Assembly: GCA_019639075.1 (NCBI GenBank)
Contig: JAHBSO010000005.1
Coordinates: 1-64,000 of the forward strand
Source: Actinomycetota bacterium
Lineage (GTDB): Bacteria; Actinomycetota; Acidimicrobiia; Acidimicrobiales; Iamiaceae
Length of the DNA stretch: 64,000 nt
Direction of reading: 5' to 3'
The translations under genes and the position numbers were made by a program. Of the stretch, positions 17,781 to 27,588 are shown piece after piece (position 1 is the stretch's first letter; the number at the start of each line of letters is the position of its first letter). The notes under the pieces were generated by a model. It searched no databases and had not been told where the DNA came from. It saw only the letters and a program-made list of their open reading frames with translations.

Positions 17781-19568
17781 ATGGGCATCGTCGACGAGGA
17801 CGTCGCCAAGGTGCGAGAGACGGCGGACATCGTCGCCGTCATCTCCGCGCACACGCAGCTGCGTGGCGGTGGCCAGAACTGGACCGGGCTCTGCCCGTTC
17901 CACGGTGAGAAGACGCCCTCGTTCTCGGTCAACCAGGTCAAGGGCGTCTACTACTGCTTCGGCTGCCAGGCGAAGGGCGACGTGATCAGCTTCGTCCGCG
18001 AGATCGAGCACCTGGACTTCCAGACCGCGGTCGAGTCCCTCGCCGCGAAGTTCGGCATCGTCCTCCGCTACACCGACAAGAACGAGGGCGAGCGCAGCGA
18101 CGCCCGCCGCAAGCTCCGCGAGGCGCTGAGCGCGGCGGTCGACTGGTACCACGAGCGCCTGTTGCACGCCCCCGACGCCGGTGCGGCCCGTCGGTACCTG
18201 CGCGACCGCGGCCTCGACGGCGACACGGTCCGCAGGTACCGGATCGGCTGGGCGCCCGACGACTGGGACCAGCTCGTGCGCTCGCTGAAGATCTCCCCGA
18301 AGACCCTCCGCGACGCCGGCCTCGGCCGCCAGAGCGCCCGGGGCGGCACCAACGACTTCTTCCGCAACCGGGTCCTGTTCCCGATCTTCGACGCCGGCGG
18401 TCAGCCCCTCGGCTTCGGCGGCCGCATCCTCCCGGGAGCCGCGCCGCGGCGGGACGGGCGACCGCAGGCCAAGTACCAGAACACCCCCGAGACGTCGCTC
18501 TACCGCAAGAGCAAGGTGCTCTACGGGCTCAACTGGGCGAAGGACGAAGCAGTCCGCACCAACGAGATCATCGTGTGCGAGGGCTACACCGACGTCATCG
18601 GCTTCGCCCACGTCGGCCTCGACCGCGCCGTCGCCACCTGCGGCACCGCCCTCACCGACGACCACGTCAACACGCTCAAGCGCTTCGCCCCCCGGCTCGT
18701 GCTGGCCTTCGACCCCGACGCCGCGGGCCAGGCCGCCGCCGAACGGGTCTACGAGTGGGAGAAGAAGCACGAGATCGAGGTCGCGGTGGCCGACCTGCCC
18801 TCCGGCGACGACCCGGCCGACCTCTCCCGCAGCGACCCCGACCGGCTGCGGGCCGCGATCTCCGGCGCGGTGCCGTTCCTCGGCTTCCGGGTCGAGCGCA
18901 TCCTGCGGGCCGCCGACCTGTCCACCCCCGAGGCCAGGGCCCGGGCCGCGGAGAAGGCGCTCGACGCGATCGCGGAGCACCCGAGCGAGTTCGTGCGCGA
19001 CCCGTACGTCGTCGACGTGGCCACCCGCTGCCGGCTCGACCCCGACCGGCTCCGGGCCGCGGCGGGCAGCGCCGGCGGACGGGTCCGGGTGGCCACCCGA
19101 CCGGCCCCGGTCGTGCACCGCCGCACCGAGACCGCGGCGACCGAGGCGCTGCGGCTGGCGATCGCCGAGCCGGCGAAGGTGCTGCCGCTGCTCGACGACG
19201 CGCTCTTCGACCAGCCGCAGGACCGCGAGGTGTTCCGGGCGCTGCGCGACGCGGACGGCGACCTGCACCGGGCCACCGACGCGGCCGACCCGTTCGTGGC
19301 GGAGCAGCTCACCCGGCTGGCCGTCGAACCGTCGGCCGCCGACCCCGAGGAGGTGCGCCGCATGCTCCTGCGAGACCGGGCGCGACGAGCGCTCGCCGAC
19401 ATCCAGCGGGACGCCCTGACCTCGGACGACTTCGCCGGGTTCGCGGCCGTGATCGGGTGGCTCAAGGGCGAGATCGAGGCCATCGGCCCCGACGCCCTCC
19501 CCGACGGGCCCCGGGAATCGGAATTGCTAACCTGGCTCTCCACTCGAGTGGAGGTGCGCAATGAATGA
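17781..19568 (+). CDS. dnaG: DNA primase
   Basis: Makes RNA primers for chromosome replication. 595 residues. The N-terminal zinc finger has CPFH and YYCFGC; the TOPRIM core shows [10 protein letters not shown] and DPDAAGQAA; and a C-terminal helicase-interaction domain occupies about 430-595. Start ATG 17781. The last bases overlap the sigma factor start (ATGAATGA), the dnaG-sigA arrangement common in many bacteria. Confidence 0.96.
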   Translation: MGIVDEDVAKVRETADIVAVISAHTQLRGGGQNWTGLCPFHGEKTPSFSVNQVKGVYYCFGCQAKGDVISFVREIEHLDFQTAVESLAAKFGIVLRYTDKNEGERSDARRKLREALSAAVDWYHERLLHAPDAGAARRYLRDRGLDGDTVRRYRIGWAPDDWDQLVRSLKISPKTLRDAGLGRQSARGGTNDFFRNRVLFPIFDAGGQPLGFGGRILPGAAPRRDGRPQAKYQNTPETSLYRKSKVLYGLNWAKDEAVRTNEIIVCEGYTDVIGFAHVGLDRAVATCGTALTDDHVNTLKRFAPRLVLAFDPDAAGQAAAERVYEWEKKHEIEVAVADLPSGDDPADLSRSDPDRLRAAISGAVPFLGFRVERILRAADLSTPEARARAAEKALDAIAEHPSEFVRDPYVVDVATRCRLDPDRLRAAAGSAGGRVRVATRPAPVVHRRTETAATEALRLAIAEPAKVLPLLDDALFDQPQDREVFRALRDADGDLHRATDAADPFVAEQLTRLAVEPSAADPEEVRRMLLRDRARRALADIQRDALTSDDFAGFAAVIGWLKGEIEAIGPDALPDGPRESELLTWLSTRVEVRNE

Positions 19569-20883
19569 CGGAGCATCCTCCCCTCACATCGACCCGTCGG
19601 CCTGGCAGCAGTTGCTCGACCGGGGCCGGCTCCAGGGGAAGGTGACGCAGGAAGAGGTGTGCGACGTGCTCGCGCTCGGCACCGACTCCTTCGACGCCGA
19701 TCTCGGTTGGCTCCGCGCCGAGCTGACGTCGCACGGCATCGCGCTCGACGAGAGCCTGCCGCTGGTCGAGGTGGGCGCCCCGGTGCTCACCGCCGAGGAG
19801 CAGGCCGAGATCGACCGCGCCACCCGGGTGGCCGACGTCCTGGCCGACCCGCTGGGTGGCATCGACCTCGAGGTCGACGCCACCGACGACCCCCGTCGCC
19901 GTCTCCGCCTGGTGAGTCCCGGCCGCGATCGCGCGGGCGCCGCCGCCGGCGGCTCGGCCGACCCGGTCCGGGTGTACCTGCGCGAGATCGGTCGGGTCGC
20001 CCTGCTGACCGGTCCCGAGGAGGTCATGCTGGCCCGCCGCATCGAGGCCGGGGGCCAGGCCGGCGACCGCCTCGCCGAGCTGGAGGCCGCCGGGCGCCTC
20101 GGCGACCTGTCCTTCGCCGACAAGCGCCAGCTCGAGCGCACCGCCCGCGACGGCGAGCGGGCCAAGAGCGACCTGATCCAGGCCAACCTGCGCCTCGTCG
20201 TGTCGATCGCCAAGCGCTACGTCGGCCGCGGGATGCAGCTCCTCGACCTCATCCAGGAGGGCAACCTCGGGCTGATGCGGGCGGTCGAGAAGTTCGACTA
20301 CACGAAGGGCTTCAAGTTCTCCACCTACGCCACGTGGTGGATCCGCCAGGCGATCACCCGGGCGATCGCCGACCAGGCCCGCACCATCCGGATCCCGGTC
20401 CACATGGTCGAGTCGATCAACAAGGTCCACCGGATCCAGCGGCAGATGATGCAGGAGCTGGAGCGGGAGCCGACGGTCGAGGAGCTGGCCGCCAAGGTCG
20501 ACATGACGCCGGAGCGGGTCCGCGAGATCATGCGGATCAGCCAGGACCCGCTGTCGCTCGACTCGCCCGTCGGCGAGACCGACGACTCGAACCTGTCGGA
20601 CTTCATCGAGGACACGCAGGCCGACGCGCCGGCCGAGATGGCCGCCCGCAAGATGCTCGGCGATGCGGTCATCGAGGCGCTGTCGGAGCTGAGCGACCGG
20701 GAGAAGGACGTCGTCCGCCTCCGCTTCGGGCTCGACGACGGCCAAGCCCGCACGCTCGAAGAGGTGGGCAAGGAGTTCGGCGTCACCCGGGAGCGCATCC
20801 GCCAGATCGAGGCCAAGACGCTCGCCAAGTTGCGCAACCCGCACCGCAGCCAGAAGCTCCGGGACTACCTCGACGGCGACTGA
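19561..20883 (+). CDS. sigA: Primary RNA polymerase sigma factor (sigma-70, SigA/RpoD)
   Basis: 440 residues. Region 1.1-like N-terminus, region 1.2 ([17 protein letters not shown]), region 2 ([21 protein letters not shown] and the [15 protein letters not shown] 2.3-2.4 helix), region 3, and region 4 with the -35 recognition helix [19 protein letters not shown]. All motifs are intact, so this is the vegetative sigma factor. The ATG lies eight bases before the dnaG stop ends, so the two genes overlap. Confidence 0.95.
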   Translation: MNDGASSPHIDPSAWQQLLDRGRLQGKVTQEEVCDVLALGTDSFDADLGWLRAELTSHGIALDESLPLVEVGAPVLTAEEQAEIDRATRVADVLADPLGGIDLEVDATDDPRRRLRLVSPGRDRAGAAAGGSADPVRVYLREIGRVALLTGPEEVMLARRIEAGGQAGDRLAELEAAGRLGDLSFADKRQLERTARDGERAKSDLIQANLRLVVSIAKRYVGRGMQLLDLIQEGNLGLMRAVEKFDYTKGFKFSTYATWWIRQAITRAIADQARTIRIPVHMVESINKVHRIQRQMMQELEREPTVEELAAKVDMTPERVREIMRISQDPLSLDSPVGETDDSNLSDFIEDTQADAPAEMAARKMLGDAVIEALSELSDREKDVVRLRFGLDDGQARTLEEVGKEFGVTRERIRQIEAKTLAKLRNPHRSQKLRDYLDGD

Positions 20884-20956
20884 CCGGGCCCCGTCGCAGG
20901 CCCGGAGTAGGGGTTTCGGGACACCGAGGCCCCGCTGCTACCGTGGGCGATCGCCT

Positions 20957-21032
20957 TCGGAGGTAGCTCAGCTGGCAGAGCAGCTGACTGTTAATCAGCG
21001 GGTCGTGGGTTCGAGCCCCACCCTCCGAGCCA
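20957..21032 (+). tRNA. tRNA-Asn(GTT)
   Basis: Acceptor stem TCGGAGG pairs with CCTCCGA; the D arm, anticodon stem-loop CTGACTGTTAATCAG (anticodon 20990-20992) and T arm GTGGGTTCGAGCCCCAC are complete. Discriminator G at 21029, and CCA is encoded at 21030-21032. Confidence 0.95.
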
Positions 21033-21036
21033 CCAG

Positions 21037-21062
21037 CGAGCCGGTCCGCACGGACCGGCTCG
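21037..21062 (+). terminator. Hairpin terminator after tRNA-Asn
   Basis: CGAGCCGGTCC pairs with GGACCGGCTCG around a four-base loop, five bases after the tRNA. No T-run. Confidence 0.7.
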
Positions 21063-21106
21063 TGTCGCGTCCCGACCCGGTCGACGAGGTCTGCCAACAT
21101 GGCGGC

Positions 21107-21179
21107 GGGGCGGTAGCTCAATGGTCAGAGCAGGGCACTCATAATGCCTCGGTCGCGGGTTCGATCCCCGCCCGCCCCA
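21107..21179 (+). tRNA. tRNA with CAT anticodon, probably elongator tRNA-Met
   Basis: Acceptor GGGGCGG pairs with CCGCCCC, T arm GCGGGTTCGATCCCCGC, anticodon CAT at 21140-21142, discriminator A at 21179. CCA is not encoded. It lacks the three G-C pairs of initiator tRNA next to the anticodon loop. A tRNA-Ile2 read as CAT and modified with lysidine cannot be excluded by eye. Confidence 0.88.
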
Positions 21180-21183
21180 CCGC

Positions 21184-22497
21184 TCAGGACCGTCGCCAGC
21201 ACCCGCGGCCGTCCCGCTTGGCCTGGTACACGGCGCGGTCCGCGTCGCGGACGAGGTCGTCGGGGGCGAGTCCCGGCCGCCAGTCGGCGATGCCGATGCT
21301 GGCGCCGATCTCCAGGACCCGTCCGTCGATGACGTACGGGTCGCTCAACGAGTCGATCAGTGCCTCGGCCACGGTCTCGGCGCGGGTCCCGCCGGCGTTC
21401 GGAGCGCCGGCGATGCACACGACGAACTCGTCGCCGCCGATTCGGGCGGCCACGTCGTCGGGTCCGAGCGCGTCGCCGAGCCGGTCGGCCACCTCGATGA
21501 GCACCAGGTCGCCGATCCCGTGGCCGTTGGCGTCGTTGACGGCCTTGAACCCGTCGAGGTCGACGAAGAGCACCGACGGCCACGCCCCGCCGGTCTCGCC
21601 GGCCTTGACCGCCGCGTCGAGGGCGTCGAAGAGGTAGCGCCGGTTGCCCAGGCCGGTGAGCTGGTCCTCCTCGGCCTGCTGGCGGAGCACGACGTCGGCG
21701 GCCCGGATGCTCGACACGTCGAGCCAGGTGCCGGTGAGCCCCTCGAAGCGACCGTCGGCCGCGATGTTGGGGTGGGCGTCGTTGCGGACCCAGCGGTGGG
21801 TGCCGTCGGGTCGGACGATCCGGAACTCGACGTGGAAGTCGAGGCCGGCGCCGACGTGCTCGGCGATGACGGTCGCCAGCTCGGGAAGGTCGTCGGGGTG
21901 GATGATCGTCTCCATGCGGAACCCGACCGGGATCGAGCCGAGGCCGGCGATGGCGGCGGCCGCGGTGTTGGCGGTGACGATGCGGCCCTCGGCGTCGCTG
22001 CTCAGGATCCCGATCGGCATCCGCTCGACGAGCTCCATGTAGCGGGTCCGGCTGTCACGGAGGTCGTGCTCGGCCTGCTTGGACGGGGAGATGTCCTGGA
22101 GCTGGATCAGGTAGCGGACCGTGCCGTCGGGGTCGGCGAGCACCGTCATCTCCTGGCGGGCCCAGCACACGCTGCCGTCGGGGCGCACGAGTCGCTTCTC
22201 GACGACGAAGTGGTCGAGCTCCTGCCGCCACATCTGTTCGGCGAGGTCGATCTCGGCCGCCATGTCGTCGGGGTGGGTGAGGATCCGCAGGTCCATGTCG
22301 GACAGGAGCTGCTCCTGCGTGTAGCCGGTGAGCTCCGTCAGCGCCGGGTTGACCGCCAGCATCCGGGCGTCGGCGCCCATGATCGCGATGCCGAACCGAA
22401 GCTGGTCGATGGGGAGGGCCTGCGCCGGGAGGTCGGACCGCGCGCCGGCCCGGCGCTCGCCCGCTGCTCCGTCGTCGTCGATCGCAGGTCGCTGCAT
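21184..22497 (-). CDS. PAS-PAS-GGDEF diguanylate cyclase
   Basis: 437 residues. Two PAS sensor domains (about 30-150 and 150-275, each followed by a PAC-like strand ending in ISP or DVSS) and a C-terminal GGDEF domain (about 275-437) with an intact RIGGDEF active-site loop. It should make cyclic di-GMP in response to a signal bound by the PAS domains. There is no EAL domain and no membrane segment. At the position of the inhibitory RxxD site the sequence is GPDD, so product inhibition is probably lost. ATG 22497. Convergent with the tRNA. Confidence 0.9.
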   Translation of the reverse strand: MQRPAIDDDGAAGERRAGARSDLPAQALPIDQLRFGIAIMGADARMLAVNPALTELTGYTQEQLLSDMDLRILTHPDDMAAEIDLAEQMWRQELDHFVVEKRLVRPDGSVCWARQEMTVLADPDGTVRYLIQLQDISPSKQAEHDLRDSRTRYMELVERMPIGILSSDAEGRIVTANTAAAAIAGLGSIPVGFRMETIIHPDDLPELATVIAEHVGAGLDFHVEFRIVRPDGTHRWVRNDAHPNIAADGRFEGLTGTWLDVSSIRAADVVLRQQAEEDQLTGLGNRRYLFDALDAAVKAGETGGAWPSVLFVDLDGFKAVNDANGHGIGDLVLIEVADRLGDALGPDDVAARIGGDEFVVCIAGAPNAGGTRAETVAEALIDSLSDPYVIDGRVLEIGASIGIADWRPGLAPDDLVRDADRAVYQAKRDGRGCWRRS

Positions 22498-22566
22498 CGT
22501 CGCCCTCGAACCCGTCCCGCCTCCATCCTGCCCGATATGTCTGACGCGGTTGGCGCGCGCCCGGGG

Positions 22567-24198
22567 TCAGGAGCTGCAGGAGAGCATCGAGCAGCCGACC
22601 CGGTCCCGGGCCCAGTCCGGGCGGCGGGCCGCGAACCGGGCGTTCCCGGGCTGGTCGTCGTAGGGGTCGCGGAGCACGTCGAGCAGTTCGGTGATCCGCG
22701 ACGGGTCGCCGGCCTCGGCCAGGTCGATGGCCTCCTGGGCGAGGTAGTTGCGCAGCACGTAGCGGGGGTTCCGGGCGTCCATGCCGGCGACGCGGGCATC
22801 GGGATCGCGGTCGGTCGCCGCCACCCGGGCCCGCCAGGTCCGCACCCACCCGGCGAGGTCGGCAGCGACGTCACCGGTGACCTCCTCGGGCCGGTACCAG
22901 GCGTCGGCCAGCGGGGCGAGCAGGTCGGCGTCGGACACGTCGACGTCGGGATCGACCGGCACGTCGGCCAGGTCCCGGAAGAAGAGCACCTGGTCGATCT
23001 CGGTCACGCCCAGCACCTCGGTGAGCGCCTGGATCGGCTCGTCGTCGCCGTCGCGCCACGGGCCCCATCCGAGACGCTCGGCCATCATCGTCCGGTAGCC
23101 GGACTCGTACGCCGCCGGGTAGCGGTCGACCGCCTCCTGCAGCGGCGCGACGTCGCCGTCGACCAACGGCACGAGCGCGTTGGCGAGCTGGACCAGGTTC
23201 CAGTGGGCGACCTGGGGCTGCTGGCCGTAGCGGTACCGGCGTCCGGACGCGTCGGTCGTGTTGGGCGTCCACATCGGGTCCCAGTCCTCGAGCCAGCCGT
23301 AGGGGCCGTAGTCGATGGTGAGGCCGAGGATCGACAGGTTGTCGGTGTTGAGCACGCCGTGGACGAACCCGACCCGCATCCAGTCGACCACCATCGTGGC
23401 CGTGCGTTCGGCCACCTCGCCGAGCCATCGGCCGACCAGCTCGGGCAGACCGACCGACGGGTCGGCCAGGTCGGGGAAGGAATGGTCGATCGTGACCCGG
23501 ACGAGCCGTTCCAGCAGCTCGTGGTCGCCCCGCGAGGCGGGCAGCTGGAAGGTGCCGAAGCGGGTGAAGCTCGGCGCCACCCGGCAGACCACCGCACCGG
23601 GCTCGGGCGCCGGGTTGCCGCTGTAGAGGATGTCGCGGACGACCTCGTCGCCCGTGGTGACGAGGCTCAGGGCGCGCGTGGTCGGGATGCCGAGGTGGTG
23701 CATCGCCTCGCTGCACAGGAACTCGCGCACCGAGCTCCGCAGCACCGCCCGGCCGTCGGCCGTGCGCGAGTACGGCGTCGGCCCCGCACCCTTGAGCTGG
23801 AGCATCTGGTGGTGGCCGTCGACGTCGAGCACCTCGCCGAGGGCGATGGCCCTCCCGTCGCCGAGCTGACCGGCCCACGACCCGAACTGGTGGCCGCCGT
23901 AGGCCATGGCGAACGGGTCGGCCCCGGCCGGCACCCGGTTGCCGCCGAACACCTGGGCGAAGTCGTCGCTCAGGGGCAGGTCGGGGGCCATGCCGAGCAG
24001 GGCGACGACCTCCGGCGACCAGGCGATCGTGCTGGGCGCCGCCACCGGCGTGGGCCGCACCCGGGTGTAGGCCGCCCCCTCGACCTGGCGGCGCACGTTG
24101 CGCTCGTCGGGGTCGGCGGGGAGGTCCCGGGTGAACCGGTTGTCGAACGGGAGCTCGTCGAGGTCGTCGATCGAGCGTGCGTTCACGGCGACGGACAT
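22567..24198 (-). CDS. selO: SelO-family protein AMPylase (UPF0061/YdiU)
   Basis: 543 residues, SelO pseudokinase that transfers AMP to Ser, Thr or Tyr of proteins and protects against oxidative stress. Hallmarks include AYGGHQFGSWAGQLGDGRA, the LQLKGAGPTPYSRTADGRAV (20 residues) segment and VLNTDNLSILG. The C-terminus is GCSMLSCSS: cysteine stands where animal SelO has selenocysteine. The ATG at 24198 starts inside the preceding kinase gene (16-base overlap), so the two are coupled. Confidence 0.92.
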   Translation of the reverse strand: MSVAVNARSIDDLDELPFDNRFTRDLPADPDERNVRRQVEGAAYTRVRPTPVAAPSTIAWSPEVVALLGMAPDLPLSDDFAQVFGGNRVPAGADPFAMAYGGHQFGSWAGQLGDGRAIALGEVLDVDGHHQMLQLKGAGPTPYSRTADGRAVLRSSVREFLCSEAMHHLGIPTTRALSLVTTGDEVVRDILYSGNPAPEPGAVVCRVAPSFTRFGTFQLPASRGDHELLERLVRVTIDHSFPDLADPSVGLPELVGRWLGEVAERTATMVVDWMRVGFVHGVLNTDNLSILGLTIDYGPYGWLEDWDPMWTPNTTDASGRRYRYGQQPQVAHWNLVQLANALVPLVDGDVAPLQEAVDRYPAAYESGYRTMMAERLGWGPWRDGDDEPIQALTEVLGVTEIDQVLFFRDLADVPVDPDVDVSDADLLAPLADAWYRPEEVTGDVAADLAGWVRTWRARVAATDRDPDARVAGMDARNPRYVLRNYLAQEAIDLAEAGDPSRITELLDVLRDPYDDQPGNARFAARRPDWARDRVGCSMLSCSS

Positions 24199-24833
24199 GG
24201 CTCCGACGCTATCGGCGGGCCGTCGCCGGCCAACTCGGCGAGGCGGCGCAGCGCCGTCGCCTTGGTGGTGGGTCGGGCGCCGAGCGCCCGTTGACGGGCC
24301 ACGACGGCCGGTTCGGCCATGGTCTTCGTCCACCCCTGGCGCACGAGGTACCAGGGCGACTTCCGGGCCTCGCGGATGTCGCGCAGCAGCCGGCGGACGA
24401 AGGTCACCGTCCGGGGCTGGCGGACCAGGAGCGCGTCCGCGAGCAGGTCCCGTTCGCGCAGAGCGGCCACGATCTCGGCCGCGAAGATCCCCTCGGCGAC
24501 CACCACCGGCGATCCGTTGCGCTCGATCGTCCGGTGGCCGACCACCGCATTGGCCCCGAACGAGTAGGTCGGCACGTCGACGGTCTCGGAGCGACAGAGC
24601 TCGTCGAGGGCTTGGACGGCGGCGTCGGCGTCCCAGGTGTCCGGGTCCTCCCAGTCGACGGCACCGTCGTCGGTGCGGGGGAGATCCGGAGCGGCACCGC
24701 CGCGGTAGAAGTCGTCGAGGGCCACGACCGGGAGCCCCGACTGCAGCGCCACGTGGGTCTTGCCGCACCCCGACGGCCCGGCGAGCAGCACCACCTTCGC
24801 CAGGATCGGTCGGGGTTCCGGCGGCGTCGCCAC
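24183..24833 (-). CDS. Uridine-kinase-like P-loop kinase
   Basis: About 216 residues with Walker A GPSGCGKT at about 20-27, then VVALDDFYR as in uridine/phosphoribulokinase-like enzymes, and a lid region with several arginines (FVRRLLRDIREARKSPWYLV). The substrate is not shown; uridine or another small hydroxylated molecule is the family norm. The GTG at 24833 follows the stop of the upstream gene by five bases. The end overlaps selO. Confidence 0.75.
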   Translation of the reverse strand: MATPPEPRPILAKVVLLAGPSGCGKTHVALQSGLPVVALDDFYRGGAAPDLPRTDDGAVDWEDPDTWDADAAVQALDELCRSETVDVPTYSFGANAVVGHRTIERNGSPVVVAEGIFAAEIVAALRERDLLADALLVRQPRTVTFVRRLLRDIREARKSPWYLVRQGWTKTMAEPAVVARQRALGARPTTKATALRRLAELAGDGPPIASEPCPSP

Positions 24834-24838
24834 GGGCG

Positions 24839-25411
24839 TCAGTAGTCGTCGCCCAGCCAGGCCGGCGCCCGGTCGAGGAGGTAGGCGCTGACCTCGTGGC
24901 ACCGGTCGAGCACGTCGCACAGCAGGTCCTGGTGGCCGAGGTAGACGCTGGCCAGGGACACTTCGACCCGGCCGACGATCCCGATCGTGCGGTCGGCGCC
25001 GTCGGTCACCGAGGCGAACGAGTCGATGGCCGACACCTCGAGCGGCAGCTCCGGCCCGCCGACGCCGGCCAGGTCGGTCGCGAGGATGAGCAGATCGGGG
25101 CCGTGGGGGAGCGGTGGCAGTCCCCAGTTGAAGTGGAGCGGGAAGCGGTGGATGTCCGGCGGGTCGTCGGCCTCGTCATCCAGGTCGAGCACCGCGTCCT
25201 CGAACGACAGCAGGACGCGGGGATCGATCTCCAGCGCCAGGTGCAGGTCGAGGGGGCCGCCGCACGCATCCTCGGGGTGGAGGTCCACCTCCCATGCCTG
25301 GCGGAGCGAGTAGGTCTCCACGAAATGGCGTTCGTCGTGCACGTGGAACCCGTGGTCGACGGCGTGGTCCTTGAGGTCGGCGACGAAACCGGCGACGTCG
25401 ATCACGGCCAC
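24839..25411 (-). CDS. Conserved hypothetical acidic protein
   Basis: About 190 residues, strongly acidic, with no signal peptide or membrane helix. The GTG at 25411 has AGGAG seven bases upstream. The middle (PLDLHLALEIDPRVLLSFED, then DIHRFPLHFNWGLPPLP) suggests an alpha/beta fold, but I recognise no family. It is first in an apparent operon with the uridine-kinase-like gene and selO, and divergent from the IMPase-like gene. Confidence 0.6.
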   Translation of the reverse strand: MAVIDVAGFVADLKDHAVDHGFHVHDERHFVETYSLRQAWEVDLHPEDACGGPLDLHLALEIDPRVLLSFEDAVLDLDDEADDPPDIHRFPLHFNWGLPPLPHGPDLLILATDLAGVGGPELPLEVSAIDSFASVTDGADRTIGIVGRVEVSLASVYLGHQDLLCDVLDRCHEVSAYLLDRAPAWLGDDY

Positions 25412-25473
25412 GGGCAAGCTCCTGTTCGTTGGCGCACGGGGCAAGCCTGCCACGCCCCGCTACCGTCCCCACG

Positions 25474-26238
25474 ATGGCGAGCGAACCGACCGCCCCGGAC
25501 CGCCTCCTCGCGGTGCTGGCCGATGCCGCCGACGCGGTGGTCGAGGCGTTGGCCGTCACCGCGGACTGGGGGCCGACCGGTGGCCGGCCGGGGGAGCACC
25601 ACAGCGACGTGGCCGCCGACGCAGCGGCGGTGACGGTGCTGGCCGCGGCCGGGCTCGGGGTGCTGAGCGAGGAGAGCGGGTCGGTCGGCGTCGACCGGCC
25701 GGTCGTCGTGGTGGTCGACCCGCTCGACGGGTCGACCAACGCGTCACGGGGGATCGGCTGGTGGGCCACGAGCCTCTGCGCGGTCGACGCGGTCGGTCCG
25801 CTGGCCTCGCTGGTGGTCGATCTGCGCCACGGCACCAGGTGGACCGCGACCCGGGGCGGCGGCGCGCGCCGTGACGGGGAGGCGATCGCGCCGTCGGGCT
25901 GCCGGTCGATCGGCGACGCGATCGTGGGGCTCAACGGGGTGCCCGCCGGCCACGGTGGCTGGGCCCAGTACCGGGCGCTCGGCGCCGCGGCCCTCGACCT
26001 GTGCGCGGTGGCCGATGGCACCCTCGACGGCTACCTGGACTGCACGACCGACGAGCTCGGCGTGTGGGACTACCTGGGGGCCTCGTTGGTGCTGGCCGAG
26101 GCCGGCGCGCCGGTGGTCGACGCCCGGGGGCGGGACCTGTGCGTCCTCGACCACGCGGCCCGGCGGATCCCGGTGGCCGGGGCCGGGCCCGAGCTGGTGG
26201 CCGCGCTCACGGCCCTGCACCCGGGAGGCCCGTCGTGA
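25474..26238 (+). CDS. Inositol-monophosphatase-family phosphatase
   Basis: 254 residues. Metal-binding motifs are in order: LSEESG (motif with the catalytic glutamates), DPLDGSTN and the C-terminal WDYLGASLVLAEAG. Such enzymes hydrolyse inositol-1-phosphate, fructose-1,6-bisphosphate, histidinol phosphate or PAP, and sequence does not tell which. ATG at 25474. Its stop overlaps the Nudix gene start by four bases. Confidence 0.88.
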   Translation: MASEPTAPDRLLAVLADAADAVVEALAVTADWGPTGGRPGEHHSDVAADAAAVTVLAAAGLGVLSEESGSVGVDRPVVVVVDPLDGSTNASRGIGWWATSLCAVDAVGPLASLVVDLRHGTRWTATRGGGARRDGEAIAPSGCRSIGDAIVGLNGVPAGHGGWAQYRALGAAALDLCAVADGTLDGYLDCTTDELGVWDYLGASLVLAEAGAPVVDARGRDLCVLDHAARRIPVAGAGPELVAALTALHPGGPS

Positions 26239-26792
26239 CCGTCTCGCCTTCGCCCCGGGACCGGCTCCACGCGGCCGCGCTCGAGGTGTTCCGGCGCATG
26301 CCGCCCTGGGCCCGGCGACGGACCGTGCGCACCATCGCGCCGTCCTTCACCGTGGGCGCCATCGTGTTCGTGGAGCGTGCCGACGGCGCGCTGCTGCTCG
26401 CCCGCCTCGCGTACCGGGAGCGCTGGGGTGCGCCCGGCGGACTGCTCGAGCGGGGCGAGGAGGCCGAGGCCGGCGCCCGCCGGGAGGTGCTCGAGGAGAC
26501 CGGGCTGGCCGTCGAGCTGCTCGGCGAGCCGACCGTGGTGGTCGACCCCGACCCCCGACGGGTCGACGTCGTGTTCCGGGCCCGGCTGGCTCCCGGCGTC
26601 GATCCGGCCACGGCCGCCCCCGGGTCGCCGGAGATCGTCGAGCTGGCCTGGTTCGACCGGGAGTCCCTGCCCGAGCTGCAGCCGGAGGCGGCCGCCGCGC
26701 TGATCCGGTTGGCCCGGGCGTCGCGGTCGCCGGCATCGCGGCCGGTGCCGGGGTCGGGCGCCCGCGACGGGGGACCGTTCAGAGGCGCTTGA
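26235..26792 (+). CDS. Nudix hydrolase
   Basis: 185 residues. The Nudix box is complete: GGLLERGEEAEAGARREV followed by LEETG, about residues 73-95. A basic N-terminal helix (FRRMPPWARRRTVRTIAPSF) resembles other actinobacterial Nudix proteins of unknown substrate. GTG start overlaps the phosphatase gene (GTGA), so the pair is likely an operon. The 3' end overlaps the sigma-like gene on the other strand by 14 bases. Confidence 0.88.
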   Translation: MTVSPSPRDRLHAAALEVFRRMPPWARRRTVRTIAPSFTVGAIVFVERADGALLLARLAYRERWGAPGGLLERGEEAEAGARREVLEETGLAVELLGEPTVVVDPDPRRVDVVFRARLAPGVDPATAAPGSPEIVELAWFDRESLPELQPEAAAALIRLARASRSPASRPVPGSGARDGGPFRGA

Positions 26793-27474
26793 GCGTGGTG
26801 AGGTCGCCCGGTGTGCACGGGTGGCGGAGCTTGGCCAGCGCCCGCTCCTCGCGGTCCTCGGCCGACTCCTCGTCGACGCCCAGGACGGTCGCGACCCCGC
26901 GCGTGTCGAGCGCCGGGCCGCCGTTGAGCCCGAGTCGCAGCTCGATGATCCGGCAGTCGTCCTGGTGGAGGTGGCCGAGCGCGGTCAGCAACGTCGGATC
27001 CGCGGGCTGGGGGTGCGGGTCCTCCGGCTCGTCGGGGCGGATCTCGACCTCGCGCATCGCCCGCTCGACCCACCAGCGGGCGAACGAGCTGAAGGGCAGG
27101 CCACCGGTGGGGTCGTAGCGGTCGACGGCGCGCGACAGGGCCTCGTCGCCGGCGGCGAGGAGGGCCTCGGTGGCGCTGGCCGGGGCCGGGTGACGGCGGG
27201 CCAGCGACACGACGAGGCGACGGCTCGACGCGATCAGGTCGGCCCGGGCGACGTCGCCGCGGGCGACGCGGCCCCGCAGGACCTGCACCCGCTCGATGTC
27301 GGCGACGCCCTCGTGGCGCAGGGCGGCGAGCTCGTTCTCGGCCGCCCGTCCGTCGGCGACGGTGGCCGCGGCGGCCAGCTCCTGCGCGTCGGTCATGAGC
27401 GGTGCACCGGACAGCGCGCGCAGGCGGCGTCGGAACAGTGCCTCACGCTCGTCTGGGGGTCGGTGGCCCGACAC
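26779..27474 (-). CDS. Degenerate sigma-70 paralogue
   Basis: About 231 residues. Residues about 75-145 align with region 2 of the window's own SigA (SSRRLVVSLARRH against [30 protein letters not shown] against [17 protein letters not shown]). Region 3 is missing: only about 20 acidic and Pro-rich residues link to region 4. Region 4 keeps RIIELRLGLNGG and ALAKLRHP but the recognition helix is VDEESAEDREERA, acidic where SigA has [13 protein letters not shown]. It may bind RNA polymerase without reading a -35 box. The GTG at 27474 has AGGAG five bases upstream; ATG 27531 is an alternative. Confidence 0.75.
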   Translation of the reverse strand: MSGHRPPDEREALFRRRLRALSGAPLMTDAQELAAAATVADGRAAENELAALRHEGVADIERVQVLRGRVARGDVARADLIASSRRLVVSLARRHPAPASATEALLAAGDEALSRAVDRYDPTGGLPFSSFARWWVERAMREVEIRPDEPEDPHPQPADPTLLTALGHLHQDDCRIIELRLGLNGGPALDTRGVATVLGVDEESAEDREERALAKLRHPCTPGDLTTLKRL

Positions 27475-27588
27475 GTCGGCTCCTGGGGCGTCCGGACCGG
27501 GTCGCCCCCGGCCGCAGTCACGGCGAGCCATGAAGGTACCCCGGGCGTCCGGGCGATCCGCGGATGCGGCCGACCGTAGGCTCGGGGC

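Noticed and set aside
21107-21179. Initiator tRNA-fMet
   Set aside because: The anticodon stem does not show the three G-C pairs next to the loop, and the acceptor has a normal first base pair.
22567-22600. A selenocysteine codon at the SelO C-terminus
   Set aside because: The codon is for cysteine and the frame stays open to the normal end, so no recoding is needed.
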